Assembly: GCF_950295315.1 (NCBI RefSeq)
Contig: NC_080185.1
Span: 44,993,237-45,057,236, forward strand
Direction: 5' to 3'
Origin: Erinaceus europaeus
Taxonomy: Eukaryota > Chordata > Mammalia > Eulipotyphla > Erinaceidae
DNA length: 64,000 nt
Shown here piece by piece: positions 42,105 to 52,919 of this stretch. The first letter of the stretch is position 1. Every line of letters starts with the position of its first letter. The position numbers and the translations under genes were made by a program. A model generated the notes under the pieces. The model was not told the origin of the DNA, did not search any database, and saw only the letters and a program-made list of their open reading frames with translations.

Positions 42105-42850
42105 TTTGCTACCAGAGTTACTGCTGGGGCTCACTGTTTGCACAGTGCACAATGAACCCATTGCTCTCTGTGGCCACCTTTTCTTTCTCTTTTTTCTTTA
42201 TGATCCAAGGAGAAATTGAGGGAGAATGAAACTATAAAGAGGGAGAGAGAACAAGAGACATCTTCAGTACTACTTCACTGTTGGGAAATTGTGCAGATGC
42301 AGTCACATCCACCATGTTGTCCCCTCAGGGTATTGTCAATTCCTGCAAGAGTTGAAACTCTATTCCCGGAGTGCCTTGTTCCACCATGTTGTCCCCTCAG
42401 GGTATTGTCAATTCCCTAGAGAGTTGAAACTCTATTCCCAGGTTGCCTTGTTTCCTAGCCATTCCAGTCCTGACTTGCCACTTCTGGAATTTCTCCCATA
42501 AAAGCCCTTCTGCTTTCGCCCCTCCCTCTCTTACCCCTTCTTCAGCTAGGCGACCTGACTCAGAGAAGGGTTGTTGCGCATAGTGAGAGGTGGCCATTTT
42601 GCCAGCTCCACGAGGCCCGAACTGCTGTGCTATCTCCCAACTCTGAAGTGCCTGCATGAATAAAGTTTTATGTTTCCTCTCTGCTTCAGTTCCTTCTCTC
42701 TCCCCTGCTATGCAGCCCAACACTTAAGTTTTATGTTTCCTCTCTGCTTCAGTTCCTTCTCTCTCCCCTGCTATGCAGCCCAACACTTCACAGCTCATAA
42801 TGCTTACCCATGCAGATGAAGACTAGGTCACTGCCCAGTCCCTTCAAAAA
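42105..42850 (-). mobile_element. SINE type 1-like, split by a solo LTR
   Basis: 42105-42278 holds the antisense 3' module (GCTACCAGAGTTACTGCTGG) and body. 42786-42850 holds the remainder. The LTR interrupts it at CTTCAC. Confidence 0.75.
42279..42785 (+). mobile_element. Solo LTR with internal duplications
   Basis: It begins TGTTGGGAAATTG and ends GCAGCCCAACA. The 6-bp duplication CTTCAC lies at 42273-42278 and 42786-42791. It has a TATA-like CATAAAAG (42497-42504) and AATAAA (42659-42664). The 5' part has a 72-bp tandem duplication (42309-42380, 42381-42452) and the U5 part a 63-bp tandem duplication (42663-42725, 42726-42788). It resembles the LTR at 55156-55528. Confidence 0.9.
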
Positions 42851-43212
42851 TATTTTAAAAGATAATTCCTCAAATGAAAATATTTCATGACACAGAGGTC
42901 AGAAGACTGGAGTAGTGGTTTTCATGTTATGACTATTAAATGCACTTTTGAGCTTATACCAATATATCTTTTTATTTCCATTGGGGGAAATGTTTTACAA
43001 GACAGTTATTATCTCAATGGTATGATTTTACATTTCCCCCAAATATGTACCAACATACTTCATTCTCAACCAAGGTACCATCTCCCACCACTTCAGGGCA
43101 CAGTGTCCTGAACCCCATTTTTTTTACCATCATATCTTCAGATCTGATACAGTTTTTCTTCTGCATCCCTTATGTTAATCACCTGTGAAAATGCCATACA
43201 TTAAAAAAGAAA
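42851..43212. other. Unique DNA
   Basis: No recognisable feature. Confidence 0.5.
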
Positions 43213-43560
43213 CATCTAAATGCTTTTCAGCCACCAAGTTGCAGGTGCTCCCATGAAACCAATGTGAATTCCCTGGGCAGAACACTGCATCAGTGTGTCC
43301 TGGAACCCTGAGTCCCACTAGGGAAAGACAGAAACAGGTTGGTTGTATGGATCAACCTGCCAGTGCCTATGTCCAGTGGTGAAGCAATTACAGAAACCAG
43401 ACCTTCCACGTTCTACACCCAATGATGATCCTGGGTCCATACTCCCAGAAGGAGAAAGAATAGGAAAGGTTCCAATGAAGGGGATAGGCTATGGAACTCT
43501 GGTGGTAGAAATTGTGTGGAATTGTACCCCTCTTATCCTATGATCTTGTTGAACATAATT
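43213..43560 (+). mobile_element. LR repeat
   Basis: TTCAGCCACCAAGTTGCAGG, TCAGTGTGTCCTGGAACCC, GAAGCAATTACAGAAACCAG and AATCAATAAAG tail, followed by a GAAA-rich run. Confidence 0.88.
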
Positions 43561-43599
43561 GAATCAATAAAGAAAGGAAGAAAGAAAGAAAAAAGGAAA

Positions 43600-43735
43600 G
43601 AAAAGTGCTGGTGAGAAAGATACCCACTGCACTGTTGTTGGGAATGTAAATTGACCCAGCTTCTGTAGAAAACAGTCCAGAAATTCCTCAAATTTTTAAA
43701 AATGGACTTACTCATTCATCAGTGAGTCAGCATAC
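43600..43735 (+). mobile_element. Old LINE-1 ORF2 C-terminal relic
   Basis: CACTGTTGTTGGGAATGTAA and AGTCCAGAAATTCCTCAAAT are typical of the L1 segment coding the Cys-rich end of ORF2. Confidence 0.7.
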
Positions 43736-43739
43736 TGTT

Positions 43740-43905
43740 TCATATATAATTACCTAAACGAATGAAGAAGCAGAAATATCTTCATATCATCTTCCACGGA
43801 AGAAATCAACTCATGTCAAACCACAGACTATACTCACACTAGAAGCTTAAGGGATAGAAAACTAGAAAAGAAGCTCTATTGGATCTTTAAGGAGTTTAGT
43901 AATGA
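43740..43905 (+). repeat. Unnamed repeat, inverted pair member 1
   Basis: It matches, in opposite orientation, 46100-46270. Shared landmarks are ATATCTTCATATCAT, CAACTCATGTCAAACCA and AGACTATACTCACACTAG. I do not recognise the family; it may be old L1 3'UTR because it adjoins an L1 relic. Confidence 0.7.
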
Positions 43906-44130
43906 GTAACATTTATTTATTTATCTATTTATTTATTATTGATAGGACAAAGAGAAATTAAGAAATTTGGTAGAGGGAGAGAGAGAGAAAGAGAGAAGAG
44001 AGACACACATACAGCACTGCTTCATCACTTATGCAACTTCTCCTCTGCAGGTGGAAACAAGGGATTTGAACCCAGGTCTTTGCACATTGGAACATGTCCG
44101 CTCAAGCAGATACACCATTTCCCAAATCTT
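43906..44130 (-). mobile_element. tRNA-derived SINE type 2, diverged
   Basis: TTGATAGGACAAAGAGAAAT, GGGATTTGAACCCAGG and GCTCAAGCAGATACACC. Confidence 0.75.
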
Positions 44131-45339
44131 AGGATGTCTTTTGTTAATGGAACATTATGTTAAATGGCCTCACACCCCCATTCAATTGTATCAGTCTTTG
44201 AAAAATCAAATTTTGTTAAAAATGAATCCTTAATGTTAATCTCTGACATGCTTTCTTCATTTCTATACTGGAGATAACAGTTTAAACTTCATGAGATTAT
44301 CATGAGAATTGAAGCGGTATCATTTAGCATCATTACTGTCACATAACTGTTGTTCAGCAAATAGTAGTTATAATTATTACGTAGATATTTGAAAAATATT
44401 TTCTTAATCTGCTGTTAATAGATTTTTTTCTGTCTTTTTCTTGATAACTTGCAAATTGTGGAGCTAGTATTTAAATTGGTGATATGTCTCATGGTAAACA
44501 CTGCCAAATTATTGATTCTTGTCATAAATATTTTAGTTCTCTTTATAATTGTTTTTTGAACATGACCTCAATAGCAATAAGTTTTTCTCTTGTCCACAAT
44601 TTAAATTTTAACTAAAGTTTGTATTACATTTCTAATGGCTTTGCATGAAATCCAGTTTCATTAGAGCAAATTTTTGGGTATGACACTAAATCATATTAAT
44701 GAAATAAACCCCAATGCATTGAACTTAAATTAGAATCTATGTGACCATAAATTATAATGTCTATCTCTTATGTTTTATTACTTACAACTGTGATTTGAAA
44801 TTGATTTTACTAATTTAAAAGAATTTAATTTTTTTGTAGTGAATCAGGGCATTTCATGAGGAAGAAGGCGACTGAATAGAGTAACTGTTGAATGCATGGA
44901 TTTATGTACTCTGCTGTGACACAGCATGTGATTCAGATTTGGGGATGTAATTAGCACATGGCCATGGCTGATGAACATAATTAGCATATTGCTGACTTCA
45001 GGTTGAAGAACTTATGTAAACCAAGTGATTTAAGGGCAAGCCTGATGGGAATGGGTCTCTTTTGCTATGTGTTTTCGGTGCCTATTCCGCTCCCCATGAC
45101 TTTCCATGCCTCCTCTACCAAGAGACTGAACATGTGTAGCCAAACTCTGGTAAAACTAGCTTAAATGGCTCAAGCCTCCCCAGGCCTGATGTTAGCCAGT
45201 ATCGCCCCTTTGCCTATCTTCTTGTATCTAAATAAGCACCATGTAATAACCCTGCTTGTCTTATACCCCTAGCCTAAGCTGTCCAAAGTCTTTTATTTTT
45301 TAATTACTATAGTACTTCAGTAGATTTAGTTTAAATCTT
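44131..45339. other. Unique AT-rich DNA
   Basis: No exon. 44590-44780 is a candidate conserved stretch. 44870-45300 has an LTR-like feel but no ends that I can define. Confidence 0.4.
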
Positions 45340-45432
45340 AGTTCCGGTCCCTTTGCAGGTGGGGACCAGGGGCTTGAACCAGCTTCCTTGTGTACTGGAA
45401 TTTATGTGCTTAGCCCTAACATTTGGCTCCAT
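45340..45432 (-). mobile_element. SINE type 2 fragment
   Basis: CCCTTTGCAGGTGGGGACCA, GGGGCTTGAACCAGCTTCC and GTGTACTGGAATTTATGTGC. Confidence 0.75.
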
Positions 45433-46863
45433 GCAAGTTATATTTTGTAATTTTTCTCATCCTCAAAGGTAATCAGTGTATTAATGGGTTGTTAATGAGT
45501 CAGATAAATCATTTAGCAAGTAAATCATAGCTGATATTTAGTAACTATAAACTCTTCCTACCATTAATGCTATCTTAAGTCACTGCTGCATCATTAAACA
45601 ATCCTTTAAAATCTTTGTGCTGGTAGAAGAAAGTGGGTAGTTCTTTTATTTGAATCTGATATTTTATCTGATGATGACATGTTTATATTTTGCATATAGA
45701 ACTTTATACTTTGTCTCCTATAATACATCTATTTTTATAAAGTTCTTTTTTATGTTTTCATTTTTAATTGGGAAATTAATGTGTTCCAGTACAGTTGTTG
45801 GCATATAAGTATATGATTTCTCATATTTGATCATTTAGGTAGGTGTGATGTTAAAGCTATTTAACAGCCAATGTTCATGAAAAGTGATAATCCAGAAGAC
45901 ATAACTAGCTAATTAGACTGTGTAGTGAGTATAAGAGTCTGTAAATACTTTACTACTAATGCTGGCCAAATATCAGTCGGCTACTGGCATATAGCTGAAA
46001 TTGTGACATAAATCCATGCATATCTGGAAGTATTACTACAGCAGTCAGATTTCAGCTATGGCCGGGTGCACAAAGTTCAACGTAAAATATACATTGTGGA
46101 GTGTTACTCATTAATAACCTCCTTGAAGATCACGTAGAGCTTCTACTCCGGTTTTTTGTCCATTAAGCTCCTAGTGTGAGTATAGTCTTTGGTTTGACAT
46201 GAGTTGACTTCTTCCTACAAATATGATATGAAGATATCTGTTTTCTTTATTCACTCAGGTAACTTTATGTGAGGTAGTAGACTGACTCACTGTTGAAGGG
46301 GAGCATGTGTCTCTATACACTACCAACTCATTATTAACAGGATTAGTTTCATTTGCGATTTTTGGGGCTCTCTTCTGCACATGAAGCCTAGTTTAAGGAT
46401 AGTGATGTGTAAACAAAGCTTGACACCCTAGATTAACTTTGTATATTTACTGACATTGACTAGAGTCTCCAATTAAAATTAACTTTAACTATAAGCGTAT
46501 CCGTATTTGCTTGATATACATACATGACATTTGCTTTTATGGAAGGAAAATTCTAGAAATTCAAACTATCAAAGGTAAGTTTTGAAGGTCTTTGTCTCTC
46601 TAGAACTAATTCAAAATCATTGGCTGGGTTTGGGGGGCAGTAGAGAAATAAGAGCTAATTTGACTCAGAGGCATATACTTGAAAATGGCTTAGCATGTGT
46701 AATGGATAACTGATTTAAAAGGGCCTCTGGAATTATTTAGGAATTACTGTTGGTGAATAATTTGGAATAAAAGTGGTTAAGACTAGGGTGACATTGATAG
46801 AGAAAGTGACTTGGTGATTTATATTTATTTTATTATTTAGTTTTGATCTAAATGGGCATGGGG
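45433..46863. other. Unique DNA with unnamed repeat member 2
   Basis: 46100-46270 is the inverted partner of 43740-43905. The rest is unassigned AT-rich DNA without exons. Confidence 0.5.
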
Positions 46864-46909
46864 TCAATAAAAAATAAAATAAAATAAAAATATTCCTAAA
46901 TATTTTCTT

Positions 46910-48305
46910 TTTTTTATTTTTAAATTTTTTATTTAAGAAAGGATTAGTGAACAAAAGCATAAGGTAGGAGGGGTACAACTCCACACAATTCCCACCACCC
47001 AATCCCCATAACCCACCCTCTCCCATGATAGCCTTCCCATTCTCTAGCCCTCTGGGAGCATGGACCCAGGGTCGTTGAGGGTTGCAGAAGGTAGAGGGTC
47101 TGGCTTCTGTAATTGCTTCCCCGCTGAACATGGGCGTTGACTGGTCGGTCCATACTCCCAGTCTGCCTCTCTCTTTTCCTAGTAAGGTGTGTCTCTGGGG
47201 AAGCTGAGCTCCAGGACACATTGGTGGGGTCTTCAATCCAGGGAAGCCTAGCCAGCATCCTGGTGGCATCTGGAACCTGGTGATTGAAAAGAGAGTTAAC
47301 ATACAAAGCCAAACAATTTGTTGAGCAATCATGGATCCCAAGTTTGGAATAGTGGAGAGGAAGTGTTAGGGAGGTACTCACTGCAAACTCTAGTGTAATC
47401 CTGCTTTCAGGTATATATTTTGCAGTAGTTTATGGATACGTGTGCACATACGCTCTCTCTCACAGAAACTGGTGTATGTCTAGGTTATGGGACTTTGTTA
47501 GAAAGTGAACTACCTGAGATGAAATTAGAGTGTACTATAAAAGGAAAGGTCTCACCCGAGTAATGAAGCTGAAGGGTTGTCATTCCACACGTGAAGTCTC
47601 TGGATACACTCTGAGGTGAAGCATGTTGAGATGGCAATCGTTGCTTTGGTTAGGTTGTGATCGGCGGATGCAATATTATTTGGTATGGATTGGGAGATGC
47701 ATACGGGAAAGTGAGCCCTATCCAAGGGTGCCAAGACTGGGGGAAGTAGGGGCTCTATAGTGAAGATGTGAGGTTCCTGCTGTCTTAGGGTTCAAAAAGA
47801 CAATCAATAGTTAATATTATCATCACATTATTTGTTAATTGGGTTAACTTTGAAAAGTCCCTTTGTTATGGTTTGCTGTACAGTACCCAGTATCTTGTAT
47901 ATAGCTGTGCTATTGGAAGCTTCTAATCTACTTGGTCTAGGCTTTTGAGAGAGTCCGCATATCAAATACGTAGCCTATCTATTAAAAAGATTCAGTTTGT
48001 CTTTTGAGAACCTTTGAGACATACAATTGATTTCCCCCTCTCGTATTAATTAACTACTGATTTATATGTCTACATTTTGCTAGGAGTATACATAAACACC
48101 ATTCCCATCACCAAAGGACCGTGACCCATCCCTCCCACCCATTCCCACCCCCCACTTGCCCAGGAAGCTACATGTCTACGCCTCACCACTGGGTTTTTAC
48201 TTTGGTGCCCTACTTACAATTTGATCAGGTCCTGATTTAGTTTCCCTTTCAGATCTTCTAAGTCAGCTTCTGTTGATGAGTGGGATCATCACATATTCAT
48301 CTTTA
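46910..48305 (-). mobile_element. LR repeat, young copy reaching L1 ORF2 end
   Basis: From a T-rich tail (46910) through the short-subfamily LR body to an upstream part (47930-48305) whose antisense reads GATGAATATGTGATGATCCC and GGCACCAAAGTAAAAACCC. This is collinear with the L1 ORF2 end and 3'UTR at 25630-25740. A perfect 46-bp duplication flanks it (46864-46909, 48306-48351). Confidence 0.93.
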
Positions 48306-48351
48306 TCAATAAAAAATAAAATAAAATAAAAATATTCCTAAATATTTTCTT

Positions 48352-49000
48352 AAAGGCATGTAGTGGATGATGAAGTTCCATTTACTCAGTTTAGGAAGAT
48401 ATGAGATAAATTAGTTTTCATCTTCTTTCACTTCTTCTCTCCAAACCTATGTCAACCACACCATCAACTTTCTACATTTATACTTCTTAGATGGTAACAC
48501 ATGGAAGAGTAATTTATCTTTACAGATTGGATTCACCATTGTAAATTCATTGCATTTTCATTCGTCTGACTTTTAACTGCTGTCTAGCAATGTAAGTATT
48601 CAGTTGTTAAGTTCTGCATGGGAGTTATACCAGACTCTTCTTAAACCACCATCAACCTTTTGCTGTGCCTCTTCTCAGAAAGTGGTTGGATATTTACCTT
48701 TTTTTAAAACTGTCCATGGCAGTTTTTGATTTGAGGTTTTTTTGTTATTTGTTAGGGCCTATTGTTATGCTTTTGTTTCTCAGAAGAATGTTTCTCCGTT
48801 TTCTAAAATGTTAATATTTCACTTATGTTAGTAGTTAATGGAAAGGAGGAAAGGAAATGGAATTATCTTTGCTTCTCTTTTTTATATCTGATTTTCCATT
48901 GAGTTTACTACCTATGATGTTAGTGTTTACCTTGATCTGTCAGGGTCCATTACATGAGGGAAGATCCTCAGGAACAAAGAAACTGGCAGAATATAATAAG
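48352..49000. other. Unique DNA
   Basis: No recognisable feature. Confidence 0.5.
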
Positions 49001-49002
49001 GA

Positions 49003-50465
49003 CACAGTCCGAAGTGAAGCATGCCCAGGTAGTACTGATTGCATTGATTAGGAACAGAAGATGCAGTATCAATTGATAATGACTTGAAAGAAGCATGCAG
49101 GAAAGTGAGCCCCACCCTAGAGACTTTAGGCATAAAATGTCAACTCTTAAGCTTCATTACTCTGGTGAGACCGTTCCTAGCTCATAGAACTACTTAACTC
49201 TATTTCGAGTGGCACACTTCTTAACAAAAACTTAAAACCTAGATATGGACCAGGTCCCATGAGATAGGGAATATGTACATGTATCCATAAGTTAGGGGAA
49301 AATATATACCTTAAAGAAAAGTGCACAATAGTTTGCAGTGAGTCAAAAAATGAAGCAAGCCAGTAGAAAGACCTAAAAAGACAACTTAAACTAGCTAACG
49401 AAACTGTTTCTACTTAGATCTAGATACCCTCCTCACCTGCTTCCTATTACATGTCCCCCAATCGCTCCAATACTGTGTCAGACAGTGTAAGGACTACAAA
49501 AGCTGAATAGGGGCAAGAGGCTGGTATACTTTAATGATGACTCTTTAGTCACTACCAGGCCACCCCATCACCTGGGGCCCTAGTCAGAGAGTCCTAGGAT
49601 TCCCACACAGACAGATGGGCCTAGACCCTGTCACTGTTCATCGCCATCAGGAACAACATACTGGACCCCTTTGTGGGCCCCTATAGGACCTTGCCCTTAA
49701 TGTGGATCAGTAATGGTAGGGAATGTTCCATTCTCTGGAGGAAGGTTGGACAACATACTCTACCTACTACGTGAGGAAGATGGGTTCTGAAATTAGTGCA
49801 GCCTGGAATGTTCCTAGCCATGACCACAGAATGTGAGCCCAGACCTACAGGGGTGCAGAGGTCACACAGACTCCAACAATGACACCTTCTTCCTAGACAA
49901 TAACTTGGGTCCACCTGAATATTAGATGTCTGGCTCAGGAAAAGGCTAGCAAAATCATGGGCCCCTTGGAATATACCTAAAACAGACTGACTAACTTTTT
50001 CCAAAACATGATTTTTCCAAAATCTTCATCTGCAATATTCTTTCTTCAAGGTTCGTGATTAGTCAACAATTTATTCTGCTTTATATCCTAACTCTCTTTC
50101 AGCCACCAGGTTCCAAATGCTACCATGATGCCAACCCAACTTCCTTGGGCAGAAGACCCCACCTTGTGTCTTGGAGCTCTGTCTCTCCAGGTCCCTGCCC
50201 CACTAAGGAAAGAGAGAGACAGGCTGGGAGTATTGGATAGACCTGCCAATGCCCATGTTCAGCAGAGGAGCAGTTACAGAAGCCAGACCTTCCACCTTCT
50301 GCACCCGACAAGGATCCTGGGTTCATACTTCCAGAGGGATAAAGAATAGGGAAGCTATCAAGGTCAGAGATTGGATATGGAGCCCTGGGGGTGGACAGTG
50401 TGTGGAAATGTACCCCTCTTATCCTATGGTCTTATCAATGTTTCCATTTTATAAAGACAAAAATA
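49003..50465 (+). mobile_element. LR repeat with inverted 5' segment
   Basis: 49128-50465 is plus-strand LR from TCAACTCTTAAGCTTCATTA to a TTTATAAAGACAAAAA tail. 49003-49127 is LR in the opposite orientation (ACAGTCCGAAGTGAAGCATG, GCAGGAAAGTGAGCCCCACC), the signature of twin priming during L1-driven insertion. Confidence 0.9.
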
Positions 50466-50554
50466 ATTAAAAAATTACACAAGCTCCTTTGCTAAATATA
50501 AATATATATGGGCCCTGGGCTTGGTGAATATGGTAAATAATTAATTTTATCCAT

Positions 50555-51385
50555 GGATATTTTTTCAAGTTTGGGAACTATTCTCTGCCCTAATCCAACT
50601 TTCTAGCTCTATTCTCAACTCTGACACCATCTCCCCAGACAATATTTTTGTCCATCTCCCTGCTAGCTATCAAATTCAAGCAAAAACTACTGAAGTCATA
50701 GGCCCATGGAAACATACCTAAAGTAGATTTCCTAGCTTCTTTCTACCTTAAAATTCCTATTCTCGTCTGCTCTATTCTTACTTTATGGTTCCTATTCATT
50801 AATCATTTTGTCCTGTTTTATATCTTATCACCTTTTAGCCACAAAGTTGCAGATAGGATCATGATTCCATCCTTACTTCCCTGGGCAAATGACCTCACTG
50901 ATGCATCCCAGAATCTCACCTCTCCAGATCCCTACCCCACCAGGGAAAGAGAGAAACAGGCTGGGAGTATGGATCGACCTGCCAATGCCCATGTCCAGCT
51001 GAGAAGCTATTACAGAAGCCAGAACTCTCACCTTCTATACCCCAGAAAGAGTTTTGGTCCATACTCACAGAGGGAGAGAAATGTTAGTGGAAGATGACCA
51101 GAGGACTCTGAACTCTAACTCCATCAGGACCAGGAGAGAGAAGAGGAAAATAGGAAGGACATTTGGAAGTAGTAATAGGTATGAGTGTGACTTGGAAGGG
51201 AAGACAGGACCATAGAAAAAATTTTAAATATATATTCACAAATACTTATAGGAATAATAATCAACCCATACCTGCAACCTTAGCAGAACTATTGTAGTTT
51301 CTAGTGGTGAGAATGGTGGAGAATTATACCCCTTTTATCTTATTATTTTGTAAATCAATATTAGGCCACTAATAAAATTTCAAAA
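50555..51385 (+). mobile_element. LR repeat, older variant 3' end
   Basis: CTGACACCATCTCCCCAGAC, GACAGGCTGGGAGT-like, GAAGCTATTACAGAAGCCAG, then the variant end shared with 6210-6762 and 28250-28566 (AGTGTGACTTGGAAGGGAAG, AATCAATATTAGGCCACTAA). Confidence 0.88.
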
Positions 51386-51599
51386 ATAGTGATTATGAAG
51401 TGAGAAGATGGAGATGTCAAGTGCAAGTTTACAAATGAACAGTTGAAGAAAATATAAAAGCAGGAACTAGGAAAAATTTTATAAGATAGAGGAAGATTTG
51501 TGTGTATGTATGGACTAAGAGGGGGACAAATCAATGGAGATACAGAAGATGGAGATGACTGATGAGACAGGATGGAAGAAAGACAGGGATTTATGGGGA

Positions 51600-51688
51600 A
51601 AAGACTACTGCAAGCAGCCCAGAGCTAGCACAGTGGCAGAATTCTGTACTTAAACATGTGGAGTCCCTAGCACAGCACATACAACAAT

Positions 51689-51731
<43 letters not shown>

Positions 51732-51871
51732 TGTTTTGAAGTAAATCTTTGAGAAAACAGTGTAGCAAAAGTCCTGGCAAGGTAACTCATCTAGGGTGCA
51801 CCTGCTTTGTAATGCACCTGACCCAGGTTTGAGTCTGGCTCCTACTGCACTGCAGGAAGCTTTGGTACTGT

Positions 51872-51931
<60 letters not shown>

Positions 51932-51960
51932 CTCTCTTCCCCCCCCCCCGTCTGAAAAAT
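51600..51960 (+). mobile_element. Two SINE type 4 remnants with GT and CT tracts
   Basis: 51605-51690 (GAGCTAGCACAGTGGCAGAA) ends in (GT)n at 51691-51733. 51765-51870 (CCTGGCAAGGTAACTCATCT, CCAGGTTTGAGTCTGGCTCC) ends in (CT)n at 51874-51922. The B-box-like GGTTTGAGTCTGG supports tRNA origin. Confidence 0.65.
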
Positions 51961-52919
51961 TGGGTTTGAGTGGCGAAGCCACTAGTGATGACAAAGGAAA
52001 AAAAAAAAACTGCAGCAAAAAGGTTAATTTTGGATATAGGCCAGATATGTTCTCCAAGATAAGATGGAAAGAAGAAGTGATAGGTAGAAATAGACGATAG
52101 GGAATGAAAGCTGGGCAATTTTCAGGACTTCATGGTGGATGGCCTCAGTCTTCTCTACAAAGTAGGCAGTGATTTCATGTGCTAAACTGTGAACTATTTT
52201 TTAAAGTAAAAGGTGTAAGTCTTGAAATGCAAATATCCATAGGGCAATTTGTACTTGAACAGTGCATATTGAACTTTCTGTATACTTATTTCACAACATA
52301 CTTGATTCAGTTCACATATGTCTCTGTAAAGTTTTGTTCTATGTAGCTTAGTTTAAAGTAAAGACTCTAAACCATTTATCAGAAAGCAGTCATATCGAAA
52401 GCAATTTTATATCTAATCCTATGTAAAATGGTTGCTATGGAAACAACCGAATATAAACTTCATTTTATATAACAGTCAGTTGAGCTATTGATCAAGTGGG
52501 AGGACGAGAGATTCAAACCTTTTCATTCAAGGAGAATAAAGGAAACATCAGGAAATTTACGGGAAAAAAGATTTTGGTTGAGAACAACACAATTATGATT
52601 TTCACATAAACAAATGTAAGGCATAGCTGGATGGGCCTCTATCTTCCTTCTTCCTTCTTCAAAAGTGTTGGAATCTTCAGTGTAAATCAAGCAAGGACAG
52701 TGGCAGTAGGCCTTAGCAGACCAAGGGCTGTAATATATAAAACTAAGATCATGGAACTGAAGGAAGGAATAGGACTGGGTCCATTAAGTTCAAATGAAAT
52801 CAGAGCAGAATCAATGCCTGAGAAAAAGAAGGAAAGAGAGAAAAAAGAAAGAAAAAAGATCAAATAGAGCAACTAAGTAGGAAAGAGTCAAAGAAAATGG
52901 TAAAGATGAAGAAGGAAAA
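51961..52919. other. Unique DNA
   Basis: It contains the X-box-like site at 52431. No repeat is apparent apart from a purine-rich run at 52820-52860. Confidence 0.45.
52431..52444 (+). promoter_or_regulatory. X-box (RFX) candidate
   Basis: GTTGCTATGGAAAC is nearly the ideal inverted-repeat RFX site. It lies in unique sequence. I see no adjacent promoter. Confidence 0.5.

Noticed and set aside
44870..45300. Possible MaLR/ERVL-type LTR
   Set aside because: Some LTR-like character (TGTGACACAGCATGTG, late AATAAG), but no definable TG...CA ends, TSD or second copy in the window.
46733..47341. 202-codon minus-strand frame, with similar frames in 30562-31005 and 34481-34779
   Set aside because: The frames recur because the DNA is the same young LR repeat. 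A second overlapping frame is equally open, and the start, stop and length differ between copies. There is no coding signature; they are 3'UTR-derived.
51591..52118. 175-codon minus-strand frame
   Set aside because: It is created by the (CT)n and (GT)n tracts (Arg-Glu and Thr-His repeats). Low complexity, no protein family.
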